DNA of 64,000 bases from JAXMHN01 sp964578605 (GCA_964578605.1 CAZODO010000009.1:23197-87196), one strand, 5' to 3'; shown: positions 50,830-59,699, numbered from the stretch's first letter. Numbers and translations are program-made. The notes: generated by a model not told the origin, from the sequence alone.

Positions 50830-53022
50830 CTATCCGCCCAGCAAAAGAGAGTGCTCGACCCGGTCGTGCCCGAGGCTGTATCGCGGGAAGGCCTTTAACG
50901 AGAAGGTGACGGCCACCGTGATGTCGTCTGAACCGTCCCGCCGGTCCCGAACCCGCAACGTGAGCGCGGAGGTCCAATTTCGGAGGTCGCGGTAGAGCGT
51001 GTAGTACTGCTCTTCCATGGTGGAGTCTCGCGCTTCGAAATGGTGCGTCATGCGCCAGGCCCAGTTCTCGTTGAACCGGAAATAGACGCTGGAACGAATC
51101 AGGTTATTGCCCGAGTCCGGCCCGAATTCTTCGGTCTCTTTGACATAAAGGTGCCCGAGGGAAATGCCCCAGACGTCGTTCGGTTCCAGCGTCACAGAAT
51201 GGTTCGCGTAGCGCAGAATGCCATTCTCCATGTCGGTGCGCGTTTCCGAACTCAGGGTCAGCCATGAGCGCGGGCGGAAATCGAGGTCGGAAAACAGATC
51301 GGCAAACGTGGTTTGTTGGTCGCGTTTGTCCAGGCGCCAGTCTGTAAACAGCCGCCAATTGACCAGGTGATCCAGGGCACCGTCCCGCTTGGTTTGGACC
51401 TTATTGAACAGCCCAAGCCGCAACACGTTCTGGCTATCGATGGCGTCAATCGCATGGTAATCAGGGAAATCGACCGGCAACAACCGCAAGCTGGGCACTT
51501 CGGTGTCGAACTGCGGAAGCTCCCGCGGGCGAACCGTCGGGTTGGGCACAAACACATAATTGACCGAAGGCTGGATAATATGGCGGATGCCGTCGGCGTC
51601 CCAGAATTTGCTTCGCGCGTTGCTCCAGAGCCGGGAGACTTTGAAGGACGCTTCCGTCCCGGTGTTGAACACGCCGCGCTCCTCCTGCGAGTAATCGACC
51701 GCCGGATGATTCGAGTCCGTTTCGCCATAATGGGTAAACCGTCCTCCCACACGCGGCGTGACATTGAGCCATCCGAAGAAGGTCCGGGGCAGCAGGATTT
51801 GGTGGAACGTGTCCGCTCGCAGGGCGGAGTAATTGGTCCCGGCATCGGCCGGTTGGAACCGGAAGTACCCGGCGGAGGTTTCGCTCTCGTAATAGAACGG
51901 CGAGACCCCTAACTGCTGGCGGTAACCGTTGAGCTTCACGTCCGGAAGACGTTCCACGGTCTGGAAGAAGTCGTTGAGTTGGGGCTGCGCCAAAAGGTCG
52001 AGGCTGTAATTCGGCCAAAGCTGGTTTAGCTCCAGGAAGGATCGCGGCTGGGGATTCTGGCGGTACTCATTCTCGAAAAAGTCCCGGACCACATAGGCGT
52101 CACTCTGTTCGCGCACCACCACGGTGGCCATCAGGTTGGTGCGCAATGTCCCCCGGTGCGAGAAGGTAATGCGGTGGCGATCCGGGTCGATCGGTCGATC
52201 GTGGGCATCGGTGCCCGGCTTGCGGTCGTGAATATAGTACCCGGATAGCGTTCCCTGGCCGTAGCTTCCCAGGTTGTAATCGAAATCCGGTCCGAACCCG
52301 ATCCCCCGCTTTTCGTAGACGTCGAGATTCAGCGCGCCGGCCAAAAACTCATTCAACTGCCAATTGTAGGAAGTCCGCAGGAAGGGCCCATACCGGCTCC
52401 GGTAGCCGGGGGTAAAATCGAACGCATTGGGAATCCCGTCCAGCCGGCGCCGGTAGAACGGGAAATACATCACCGGCACATCGCCCAGGTAGAGCACCGC
52501 TTCTTTGGCCGTGATGGATTTGCCTGGAATGATCCTCAGATTCTTGGCCCGGATCCGGTACCCGGGTTCCTGGAGATCGTCCGTTGTCACGTAGGCGTTG
52601 CGCGCGGTGTAAACCCGGTTCGTCGTGCCTTCGATCGGCTCCGAACCCAGATCCTCGCCCCCCGCGAAGAAGGGGGCGAACCCGGCGCGGAACTGGTTCG
52701 CGCTCATGGCGCGGGTTTTGAGGTTGTAACTGACGCGGTCCCCTTTCCAGAGGTAAGCCTCGCGCTGGATTGTGACATTCCCCTCGGCTGCAGCCTCACC
52801 GCTCTCGCGGTCCACCTGAACCGCCGTTGCCGTCAGCACCGTCGGTCCGTACCGGACGGCAATTCCGTTGGTCCCGATGATCCGGCCGTGGTCGTAAATC
52901 ACGTAGCTCTCGGGAGTCAAACCGTCCACGCGCCATTCGCTCTCCCCCTCTTGCCCGTAAACAGCGGCGGCAAGCCCGAGGAAAAGCAGGCTCAGCATGC
53001 GGACGAGGTTCGTCTTCTTCAT
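50830..53022 (-). CDS. lptD: LptD/OstA-like outer-membrane LPS assembly protein
   Basis: 730 residues with a signal peptide (M-K-K-T-N-L-V-R-M-L-S-L-L-F-L-G-L ending V-Y-G). The N-terminal part has the OstA/LptA-like fold (A-A-E-G-N-V-T-I-Q-R, W-K-G-D-R-V-S-Y-N-L, about residues 60-115). The LptD segment follows: Y-L-G-D-V-P-V-M-Y-F-P-F-Y near 175-190, F-D-F-T-P-G-Y-R-S-R-Y-G-P-F and then a long beta-barrel to the C-terminus. LptD inserts lipopolysaccharide in the outer leaflet. No paired cysteines like those of the enterobacterial protein are evident. The assignment is to the family; some bacteria have several OstA-like proteins. Confidence 0.85.
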   Translation of the reverse strand: MKKTNLVRMLSLLFLGLAAAVYGQEGESEWRVDGLTPESYVIYDHGRIIGTNGIAVRYGPTVLTATAVQVDRESGEAAAEGNVTIQREAYLWKGDRVSYNLKTRAMSANQFRAGFAPFFAGGEDLGSEPIEGTTNRVYTARNAYVTTDDLQEPGYRIRAKNLRIIPGKSITAKEAVLYLGDVPVMYFPFYRRRLDGIPNAFDFTPGYRSRYGPFLRTSYNWQLNEFLAGALNLDVYEKRGIGFGPDFDYNLGSYGQGTLSGYYIHDRKPGTDAHDRPIDPDRHRITFSHRGTLRTNLMATVVVREQSDAYVVRDFFENEYRQNPQPRSFLELNQLWPNYSLDLLAQPQLNDFFQTVERLPDVKLNGYRQQLGVSPFYYESETSAGYFRFQPADAGTNYSALRADTFHQILLPRTFFGWLNVTPRVGGRFTHYGETDSNHPAVDYSQEERGVFNTGTEASFKVSRLWSNARSKFWDADGIRHIIQPSVNYVFVPNPTVRPRELPQFDTEVPSLRLLPVDFPDYHAIDAIDSQNVLRLGLFNKVQTKRDGALDHLVNWRLFTDWRLDKRDQQTTFADLFSDLDFRPRSWLTLSSETRTDMENGILRYANHSVTLEPNDVWGISLGHLYVKETEEFGPDSGNNLIRSSVYFRFNENWAWRMTHHFEARDSTMEEQYYTLYRDLRNWTSALTLRVRDRRDGSDDITVAVTFSLKAFPRYSLGHDRVEHSLLLGG

Positions 53023-53181
53023 CGGCGCGCCCAGCTAAGCAAAACCCGCAGGGGGTGCCAAGCGGGATTTCCAGCGGCGGGCCACCCACGCGAGCGGGCG
53101 TAGCAATGAAAAATCGACAAAGCCGCCACCTTCCGGGCAGAGTCGCCAGGTCGACAGGGGCTCGGACGAACAAACCACGCT

Positions 53182-54480
53182 ATGTCTCCTCAGCGTCAAC
53201 TTGGCCTCGCCACGGCAGCGTCGCTCGTCGTGGCGAGCATGATCGGCTCCGGAGTCTTCACCACCAGCGGTTTTCTGCTGGCGGATTTGCACACGCCGGC
53301 CCGGGTGCTGGCGGTCTGGTTTGGCGGAGGACTGCTTGCGATGATGGGAGCCCTTTGCTATGGCGCTCTCGCGCGGCGCTTCCCGGAATCGGGCGGGGAA
53401 TACCTCTTTCTTTCGCGCACGGTGCATCCGGCTGCCGGCTATCTCGCGGGCTGGGTCTCGTTGCTCGTCGGGTTTTCCGCCCCTCTGGCGGCGGTGGCGC
53501 TCGCGTTTGGGAATTACACAAAGGAATGGTTCCCTTTCTTCACGCCGGCGCTTACCGGGACCGTCCTGGTTGGCCTGTTCGCTCTGCTGCACGCCGCCCA
53601 CGTCCAGCGGGGTGCGTGGGTTCAAAATGCGGCGGTGGCCATCAAACTGGTGCTGATTCTCGTGCTGATCGCCTGGGCCGGAACCCGCCTGGGGGCGCCC
53701 GCCGTTTCCACGCCGCCCGACGTTCCGTTGGGGGTCTTTGCTGTGTCGCTCGTGTGGGTCTCGTTCAGTTACTCGGGATGGAACGCCGCCGTTTACATCG
53801 CCAGTGAAGTGCGGGCGCCGGAGCGGAACCTGCCGCGAGCAATGGCGCTTGGGACAGGCGCCGTCATGGTGATCTATCTCGCGTTGAACGCGGTATTCGT
53901 GTTCGCGGCGCCGGTGGATCAGCTTGCCGGCAAACTGGAGGTGGGCCGCGTGGCCGCGGAGGCTTTGGGAGGCAAAGCGCTCGCGGAGGCGGTCACCGCC
54001 GTGATTGCCCTCGCCTTGGCCACCTCGGTGTCGTCGATGACCATGGCCGGGCCGCGCGTCTACGCGCGCATGGCCGAGGATCGCTGCATGCCCCGCTGGT
54101 TCCGGTTCGCCAAGGCCGGGCCGCCCCGGCGCGGGATTCTCCTTCAAAGTGCCCTGGCGCTCGTGATGCTTTGGACGGCCACGTTCGAAAGCCTGCTGAC
54201 CTACATCGGCTTCTCGCTTGGGTTGTGCACCGCCGCATCCGTCGCCGGCCTCATCCGCCTCCGCCTGCGCGAAGGCCCCGAATTGCGCGTCCCGGGTTGG
54301 CCCTTCGTGCCGGTGCTCTTCGTGGCCAGCGTGGCCGCGATCAGCCTGTTCACCATGCTCCGCCGTCCTCTCGAGACCGGGGTCGGGCTCGCGACGCTCG
54401 TCGCCGGCTGGATCAGTTGGCGTCTCGTCGCGAAGCCGGGCAGGTCAACCCGCGCGGACGCCCCGGAGCTTTCAGACTAA
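53182..54480 (+). CDS. APC-superfamily amino-acid permease
   Basis: A 432-residue inner-membrane protein with about twelve helices. The first helix carries the APC signature (A-S-M-I-G-S-G-V-F-T-T-S-G), and G-A-L-C-Y-G-A-L-A-R-R-F-P-E-S-G-G-E-Y-L-F-L and F-S-Y-S-G-W-N-A-A-V-Y-I-A-S-E-V correspond to helices 2 and 6 with substrate-contacting residues. It is expected to be a proton-coupled or exchange transporter for amino acids; specificity is not predictable. It stands divergent from the LptD-like gene. Confidence 0.9.
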   Translation: MSPQRQLGLATAASLVVASMIGSGVFTTSGFLLADLHTPARVLAVWFGGGLLAMMGALCYGALARRFPESGGEYLFLSRTVHPAAGYLAGWVSLLVGFSAPLAAVALAFGNYTKEWFPFFTPALTGTVLVGLFALLHAAHVQRGAWVQNAAVAIKLVLILVLIAWAGTRLGAPAVSTPPDVPLGVFAVSLVWVSFSYSGWNAAVYIASEVRAPERNLPRAMALGTGAVMVIYLALNAVFVFAAPVDQLAGKLEVGRVAAEALGGKALAEAVTAVIALALATSVSSMTMAGPRVYARMAEDRCMPRWFRFAKAGPPRRGILLQSALALVMLWTATFESLLTYIGFSLGLCTAASVAGLIRLRLREGPELRVPGWPFVPVLFVASVAAISLFTMLRRPLETGVGLATLVAGWISWRLVAKPGRSTRADAPELSD

Positions 54481-54528
54481 TTTGGACAACGCGCCGCCCC
54501 GTGCTAGAGTGCGGCAACCGATACGATT

Positions 54529-55092
54529 ATGGAAACCATTCTCAGCCTCTGCGTGGGCCTCGGCTTGAGCGCGGCCTGCGGATTCCGTGTTTTCGTCCCC
54601 TTCCTCGTGATGAGTGTCGCGGCGCATTCGGGGCATTTGAACCTGGCGCCCGATTTCCAGTGGATTGGCTCGACGCCGGCTCTCATTAGCTTTTCGGTGG
54701 CGACCGCGCTGGAGATTGCCGGATATTACGTTCCTTGGGTGGATCATTTCCTCGATACGGTGGCCACGCCCGCGGCAATCGTGGCGGGCACTATTGTTAC
54801 CGCCTCGTTCGTCACGGACGTCAGCCCCTTCCTGAAATGGAGCCTGGCCGTGGTGGCCGGCGGCGGCGTGGCCACGGTGGTCCAAGCCTCCACGGTGGTG
54901 CTCCGCGGGGCGTCCAGCCTGACCACCGGCGGGTTGGGGAATCCCATCTTCGCCACAGCCGAGCTGGCCGGATCGGTGGTCACCTCGGTGCTCTCGATTG
55001 TGGCGCCTGTCGTCGCGCTTCTGGTCCTTCTTGTGGCGGTCATACTGGGTCGCCGGCTCCTGCACTTCCCCAGGCGCCGCGCTGCCGTCTGA
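54529..55092 (+). CDS. DUF4126 membrane protein
   Basis: 187 residues with about five membrane segments. Matches DUF4126: L-S-L-C-V-G-L-G-L-S-A-A-C-G-F-R-V-F-V-P-F-L at the N-terminus, W-V-D-H-F-L-D-T-V-A-T-P-A-A-I-V-A-G-T near 77, and L-T-T-G-G-L-G-N-P near 135. Function is unknown. It begins 48 bp after the permease gene in the same direction and may be co-transcribed. Confidence 0.85.
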   Translation: METILSLCVGLGLSAACGFRVFVPFLVMSVAAHSGHLNLAPDFQWIGSTPALISFSVATALEIAGYYVPWVDHFLDTVATPAAIVAGTIVTASFVTDVSPFLKWSLAVVAGGGVATVVQASTVVLRGASSLTTGGLGNPIFATAELAGSVVTSVLSIVAPVVALLVLLVAVILGRRLLHFPRRRAAV

Positions 55093-55262
55093 TCCGCGGC
55101 TATCCCGCCGCAGCCCAAACTTCGAACGCCGGACTTGTCCCGGCGTTTCTTGTTTTGGGCGATGGCCGCTCGCGGCCTGCCCCACCGGCCCTTGGAACCT
55201 CCTGGAGCGGGTGGAGAGCTCCGTGATCCTTTCGCGCGAGGAGAGCGTCTGGATCCGCATTA

Positions 55263-55361
55263 AACAGGTTTTTCACCCGTAAATGACACGTATTTCACTC
55301 GATTCGAAGACGAGTTATATACGTGTTAAATACCTGTTAAATACGTGTTATATCCCTGAGA
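55263..55361. repeat. 11-bp-period palindromic array (locus D, related to locus B)
   Basis: Nine 11-bp units in register: AACAGGTTTTT, CACCCGTAAAT, GACACGTATTT, CACTCGATTCG, AAGACGAGTTA, TATACGTGTTA, AATACCTGTTA, AATACGTGTTA and TATCCCTGAGA. The right-half unit is the reverse complement of the left-half GACACGTATTT. The core inverted repeat is 55284-55301 against 55311-55328 with about 15 of 18 positions complementary. The unit sequence and terminal ATATCCCTG are shared with locus B, 43 kb away. It lies between DUF4126 and the oxidoreductase gene, both on the plus strand. A REP-like palindrome follows 40 bp later; nothing else is seen in the 55093-55574 gap. Confidence 0.82.
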
Positions 55362-55401
55362 ACCCCGCCGGAAGCGGGCGGGCTCTCTGGTTTGGCTTCT
55401 T

Positions 55402-55506
55402 GCTCTTCGGAGCGCCGGCTTGCAGCCGGTTTGGTCTTTCACCGCCGCTGCGAACGAGCGGCACCCGAAGACTGCAAGCCGGCTGCCGGCCGGCGCTCCG
55501 AAGCAA
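55402..55506. repeat. REP/MITE-like GC-rich nested palindrome
   Basis: The outer arms, with shared core TCGGAGCGCCGGC at 55407-55419 and its complement ending at 55500, form an imperfect inverted repeat; about 22 of 24 positions match when GCAGCCGG is included. Inner pairs also match (GTCTT/AAGAC; GCCGCT at 55444-55449 with AGCGGC), so the 105 bp could form a branched cruciform. This composition resembles repetitive extragenic palindromes. No transposase is nearby and no second copy was noticed in the window. It lies about 70 bp before the oxidoreductase start. Confidence 0.55.
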
Positions 55507-55574
55507 AGGAGAATTGCTGGCACGAATCTTTGGTGAGTAGACAGGCTGTGTCCGGCTCCTGTATTCTGGCGCTT

Positions 55575-57002
55575 ATGAAAGCCATTCTGACTCGTCGGTC
55601 CTTCCTCACACGAACGGCCCTGGCCGCTGGAGGCCTGGCTGCCGCACATGCCTTCCCCGTGCCAAACCTCCTCTCGGCTGAGTCGAGCGGTGAAAAGCTG
55701 AAATGCGTCGTGATTGGATGCGGCGGGCGCGGCATGACCCACTTGGGTGACGGCATCGCCAAGACGGGGCAAATTCCTTATGCGCTGGTCGATCCCGACG
55801 AGAAGCGGTTTGCAGTGGTGAAAAAGTGGATGGAAGGGCGCAAACTGAGCGCGGACAAGGTCCAGACATTTACCGATTACCGGGCGATGTTCGACAAGAT
55901 CGGCAAGGAGATCGATGCCGTCTTCATCGCCAGCCCGAACCATCAGCACGCCTTGCCCGCTCTGATCGCAATGCAGCTCGGGAAAGGCGTCTACTGCGAG
56001 AAGCCCGTCTGTCATGACGTCGCGGAGGCGCGCAAGATGCGGGAGATGGCGCGGAAATCCAAGGCGCCAACGCAGATGGGGAACCAGGGACATTGCGAAG
56101 AGGGCTACCGCCGGCTGTGCGAATACATCCAGGCGGGGGCGATTGGCAAGGTCACGGAAACCCACAGCTGGACCGATCGCGCCAATGGCGGAGTTGGGCC
56201 GCGGCCTCCCTACGAACCGGTCCCGGCGGGATTGGATTGGGATTCCTGGATTGGCCCGGCGCCTTACCGCGATTTCCATAGCGACTTGCACCCGCACGAG
56301 TGGCACGGATGGTTTGATTTTGGCAACGGTTCCATCGGCAACATGGGTTGCCACGTGCTGGACGGCGCCTATTGGGCTCTGCAACTCGACCACCCGGTGG
56401 CCATCGAGATGGAAGAGGTTCGCGGCGGCAGCGATGAGCGTTACCCCACCGGCAGCCGCATCCGGTGGGATTTCCCGGCGCGAGGCGATCAACCGGCCGT
56501 CAAGGTCACCTGGTACGAAGGCCTTCGAAAGGATGCCCAGGCCGAAGCGAGCGGGAACTTGCGCACCGCCCGGGGAAACGCTCGCAATCTGCCGCCCTTG
56601 ATCGCGGAATTGCAGCGCGACTATCCGGACGAGGAATTCGGCACCAACGGCTCCCTTTACGTGGGGGACAAAGGGATCATTTACACCGGTTGCTATGGCG
56701 AACGCATGCATATCGTCCCGATGGAACGAATGCGCGAAATGAGCGAACCGCCCAAGACCCTGCCTCGGACCAAGGATGTGTTCACCGATTTCGTGGAGGC
56801 GTGCCTGGCCGGCAAGAAGGAAACGGCAGCCAGCTTCGAATACGGCACCCGACTGACGGAGTTCACCTTGCTTGCCAACCTCGCCCAATACGCCGGGCCA
56901 GGGAAACGCGTTGAGTGGGACGGGCCGAATATGAAGGTCGCGAACTTTCCGGAACTGAACCGCTGGATCGAACGACCCTACCGTTCCGGTTGGAAGGCCT
57001 GA
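55575..57002 (+). CDS. Gfo/Idh/MocA family oxidoreductase with twin-arginine signal
   Basis: 475 residues from ATG 55575. The N-terminus T-R-R-S-F-L-T-R-T-A-L-A-A-G-G-L-A-A-A-H-A is a Tat signal, so the folded, cofactor-loaded enzyme is exported. The Rossmann motif is V-V-I-G-C-G-G-R-G near 46; E-K-P-V near 139 is the Gfo/Idh/MocA catalytic-lysine signature. G-N-Q-G-H and D-L-H-P-H-E-W-H-G-W-F-D-F are typical of the large secreted Verrucomicrobiota/Planctomycetota branch. It probably oxidises or reduces a sugar with a bound NAD(P). Upstream in-frame codons (to 55392) overlap the palindrome and are not used. Confidence 0.92.
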   Translation: MKAILTRRSFLTRTALAAGGLAAAHAFPVPNLLSAESSGEKLKCVVIGCGGRGMTHLGDGIAKTGQIPYALVDPDEKRFAVVKKWMEGRKLSADKVQTFTDYRAMFDKIGKEIDAVFIASPNHQHALPALIAMQLGKGVYCEKPVCHDVAEARKMREMARKSKAPTQMGNQGHCEEGYRRLCEYIQAGAIGKVTETHSWTDRANGGVGPRPPYEPVPAGLDWDSWIGPAPYRDFHSDLHPHEWHGWFDFGNGSIGNMGCHVLDGAYWALQLDHPVAIEMEEVRGGSDERYPTGSRIRWDFPARGDQPAVKVTWYEGLRKDAQAEASGNLRTARGNARNLPPLIAELQRDYPDEEFGTNGSLYVGDKGIIYTGCYGERMHIVPMERMREMSEPPKTLPRTKDVFTDFVEACLAGKKETAASFEYGTRLTEFTLLANLAQYAGPGKRVEWDGPNMKVANFPELNRWIERPYRSGWKA

Positions 57003-57018
57003 AAAGCTGGCTTTGCGT

Positions 57019-57612
57019 TCAGGTGGCCGCCAGCCTTTGGAGCGAGCGCGCCACCTGGATCATCTCTTCCGATCCGCCGGGCTTGACGAAAAAGCCGTCC
57101 GCTCCCGCCGCGGCGGCGCGATCGGCCGTGCCTCGATCGGTCATGCCCGTCAGGAATGCGAACCGGACGGGGCACAAGGGCGGCCGCGTTTTGATCTGTT
57201 CCAGCACCTGGAAACCGTCCCCACCGGGGAGGTGCACGTCCAGCACCACGCAAACGCCGGAAGCGAACGACTCCACATCGGCAAGGATCCGCAGGGCGTC
57301 CTGAACATTTCGCGCCCACCAAACACGAGCCGACGCCCCGGCCTTGTTCAAAGCCCGTTTCAAGAGCATAAAATCGTCGGGATCGTCCTCGATAACGAGG
57401 AGCACAGGAATGCCACCCGATCTCTTGGATGATGCGGGCTGGCCGTCGTCAGAACGGCGGGGCGGGGGACAGGAAGTCCTCCGGAGCGCTTCCTGTCGTT
57501 CGGCGGATCGTTGCTCAAGTTCGCACGCCCTGCTGTGCAGCGGTTCGCCACGCTCCCGAGGTTCGGTCAGAGAGGCACGAAGCGCTTCTTGATCCTTGTC
57601 CGCTCCACTCAC
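57019..57612 (-). CDS. Single-domain response regulator (REC) with charged N-terminal extension
   Basis: 197 residues. The first 65 are charged and may be coiled-coil or disordered. A receiver domain follows: V-L-L-V-I-E-D-D-P-D-D-F (acidic pocket), V-V-L-D-V-H-L-P-G-G-D-G (phospho-acceptor Asp near residue 119), F-L-T-G-M-T-D (the switch Thr) and G-A-D-G-F-F-V-K-P-G (the Lys). No output domain is present, so it probably acts through protein contacts, like CheY or Rcp1-type regulators. No histidine kinase is near. It lies just before the tRNA fragment marking the element border. Confidence 0.88.
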   Translation of the reverse strand: MSGADKDQEALRASLTEPRERGEPLHSRACELEQRSAERQEALRRTSCPPPRRSDDGQPASSKRSGGIPVLLVIEDDPDDFMLLKRALNKAGASARVWWARNVQDALRILADVESFASGVCVVLDVHLPGGDGFQVLEQIKTRPPLCPVRFAFLTGMTDRGTADRAAAAGADGFFVKPGGSEEMIQVARSLQRLAAT

Positions 57613-57706
57613 ACCGTGACCTTAACCGGACCGGTGGACCGGTTTCAACCCTGGTCCAACGCACGGACGAAAAACCGGGTTTGCCTGATCCTCGGGTAGG
57701 GGCGAA

Positions 57707-57727
57707 AGAGGGGAGCTAATCTCCTCT
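57707..57727 (-). terminator. Probable terminator of the tRNA-Tyr gene
   Basis: On the minus strand AGAGGAG (57727-57721) and CTCCCCTCT (57715-57707) form an imperfect stem around a 5-base loop, followed by TTTC. It lies 13 bp beyond the 3' end of the tRNA-Tyr fragment, the correct place for the original gene's terminator. Confidence 0.5.
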
Positions 57728-57739
57728 GAGAGTGAAAAG

Positions 57740-57797
57740 TGGTGGTAGGAGATGGATTCGAACCATCGAAGGCGTGAGCCAGCAGATTTACAGTCTG
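57740..57797 (-). tRNA. tRNA-Tyr(GTA) 3' fragment, integration (att) site
   Basis: Minus strand: from the anticodon stem CAGA at 57797, loop CTGTAAA (anticodon GTA), stem TCTG, a long class II variable arm, the T arm (stem GATGG/CCATC, loop TTCGAAT), acceptor strand TCCTACC, discriminator A and encoded CCA (57742-57740). The 5' acceptor strand and D arm are missing; beyond 57797 the sequence does not pair or match. Loss exactly at the anticodon stem beside a tyrosine recombinase gene is what integration into tRNA-Tyr leaves at one end. The intact gene should be rebuilt at the other end, outside the window. Confidence 0.85.
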
Positions 57798-57910
57798 GTG
57801 TAATATTGCTCTATCAATGACTTACATAAACGTGCTTACTTTCTGCTTGCGTTCTGAGCGGCCATACCGTATGAAAGAGCCACCAACCGCAAACAAGCGA
57901 AAGGCAAGCA

Positions 57911-59227
57911 ATGAAACACCGAACAGGGCACCTTAGAAAGCGGGGATCATCCTTCTACGTTCGTTGGGTTATGGACGGTAAGGTCTTTGAGCGAGCCTTG
58001 CGGGATGAGAACGACAAGCCGATCACTGACCGGCGCAAAGCCGAGCAAGCCAAAGCCAGGGTAATGGCGCCATTCACGACTGCTGACAAAACAACCGCCC
58101 TTGAGTCCATCGCGGCTAAGATCGACGGGAGCAAGGCTGAATTGGCGAGGATCGAAGATGAGCAAAGCCCGGCGCTCGCCATAGACAAGGCTTGGATCAC
58201 GTATCTCAAATCAGCGAACCGACCCGACACCGGCGAAGCGACGCTCAGGCAATACGGCTTTCAGTTTGCCGCTTTCGTCGATTGGATGAAACAGCATCAT
58301 CCGACCCTCACCACACTCCGGGGCGTGAGTGAGGGGATCGCCGGTGAATACGCCGGGCACTTGCAGGGGAGCGGGCTATCTTCGGGCACGTTCAACAAGC
58401 ATCTGAATTTGCTGGCGTTGGTGTTTCGGGTGCTGAAGAAGGACGCCCGCTTGGTGGATAACCCATGGCTGGAGATCCAGCGTAAACGGATCGCACCCCA
58501 CACACGCCGGGAGCTTACCGTTGACGAACTCCGCAAGGTTTGTGACTCCGCGACCGGTGAATTGCGGACGTTGCTCGCCTTGGGCGTTTACAGCGGGCTC
58601 AGGCTTGGCGATTGCGCAACCCTACGTTGGGCCGAAGTCGATCTGCCCCGAAACATCATCCGCCGTGTGCCAAATAAGACAGCACGAAGCCGCCCGGATA
58701 AAGTTGTCCATATCCCGATTCACCCAACCCTGGGCAGCATCCTTGACGAGCTCGCAACCGAGACACACTCCGATTACGTCCTTCCCGACATGGCCAGGCT
58801 TTACCTGGACCGCATCGACCTTGTTACCGACATGGTGCAACGCCATTTCATCGCGTGCGGCATCAAGCCTTACAAACCGGGGACGGGCGAGAACGGCAAG
58901 CGAGCGGTGATCGAGGTGGGGTTTCACAGCTTGAGGCACACCTTCGTTAGCCTTTGCCGTGAGAGCAACGCCCCACTTGCGGTGGTTGAAGCCATCGTAG
59001 GGCATAGCAACCCGGCTATGACCCGTCACTACACTCATGTTGGTGAACTCGCTTCGTTAAATGCCGTTTCCGCCCTGCCAGCAGTCATGGGTCCCGTAAC
59101 ACCATCCGCACCCGTCCAGCGCAACGAAGCCGCCATCCTGAGCGAAATCCGGGCCATCCTGCAGGCCATGACGCCCGACAACTGGCAGGCCAAGCGGGAT
59201 GAAGCTATGGTGATGCTGCCCGCGTGA
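57911..59227 (+). CDS. Tyrosine recombinase/integrase
   Basis: 438 residues. N-terminal arm and core-binding SAM-like domain (about 60-190), then the catalytic domain with Arg I in S-G-L-R-L-G-D (R231), H-S-L-R-H-T-F (H339, R342), V-G-H-S (H365) and the nucleophile Y374 in R-H-Y-T-H. The start at 57911 has AAAGG six bases upstream. It lies 113 bp inside the element from the tRNA-Tyr fragment and reads away from it, the usual layout for an enzyme recombining at the tRNA 3' half. No excisionase is recognised nearby. Confidence 0.93.
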   Translation: MKHRTGHLRKRGSSFYVRWVMDGKVFERALRDENDKPITDRRKAEQAKARVMAPFTTADKTTALESIAAKIDGSKAELARIEDEQSPALAIDKAWITYLKSANRPDTGEATLRQYGFQFAAFVDWMKQHHPTLTTLRGVSEGIAGEYAGHLQGSGLSSGTFNKHLNLLALVFRVLKKDARLVDNPWLEIQRKRIAPHTRRELTVDELRKVCDSATGELRTLLALGVYSGLRLGDCATLRWAEVDLPRNIIRRVPNKTARSRPDKVVHIPIHPTLGSILDELATETHSDYVLPDMARLYLDRIDLVTDMVQRHFIACGIKPYKPGTGENGKRAVIEVGFHSLRHTFVSLCRESNAPLAVVEAIVGHSNPAMTRHYTHVGELASLNAVSALPAVMGPVTPSAPVQRNEAAILSEIRAILQAMTPDNWQAKRDEAMVMLPA

Positions 59228-59699
59228 TCCACTGCCAGAAGGCCCTGCAAACCGGCGCCAGTGCCACCCTGGGCCGGTCCAACCGTGAAGGTGGCTCACG
59301 ATCCCAGTCCTGATCCCTTCCTCCACTGGCGAAGCCTACACCACCACCGTGACCTGCTCCGCCCCGCCGGTGGATCCAGTGCCCCCATGGCCGAGCCCGA
59401 TGGGGCCCCCTATTTTCCTGCCCGGGAGCGGTGGAAGGTGGGGCACGCTCTCTTTCGGGGTGGCATCACCGTTGGTGTGGGGTTTTAGAGAATTGCCCCT
59501 AAAATCAGGTTTTCGCCAATCGAAAGCCGCCAAGCAGACTGTATCCGCTGATACAGGACGCCATCCATTTTACCCGACCGAAGCAGGCTGGCTGGGTCTT
59601 GGTCGCCCACGTCCTGTGAGTTGCTGCGTTCCTTTCGCGGCTTCCGCCCGTTCAAACTCTCTCCTTGACGGCCGTGGAGAAAAGGAGCAAAGCGGCAAT
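59228..59699. other. Interval without a convincing gene
   Basis: 472 bp between the integrase and the mosaic protein gene. It is continuously open in the frame of the downstream gene from 59349, but the translation is proline-, glycine- and tryptophan-rich without homologous features, and a signal peptide starts only at 59700. It may be decayed coding sequence. The promoter of the downstream gene should be in its last part. Confidence 0.4.

Noticed and set aside
57740..57840. Complete tRNA-Tyr gene
   Set aside because: The 5' acceptor strand and D arm are absent; sequence past 57797 does not pair with the TCCTACC acceptor strand.
59349..59699. Upstream start for the large mosaic protein
   Set aside because: A proper signal peptide begins at 59700; the upstream translation has no domain-like character.
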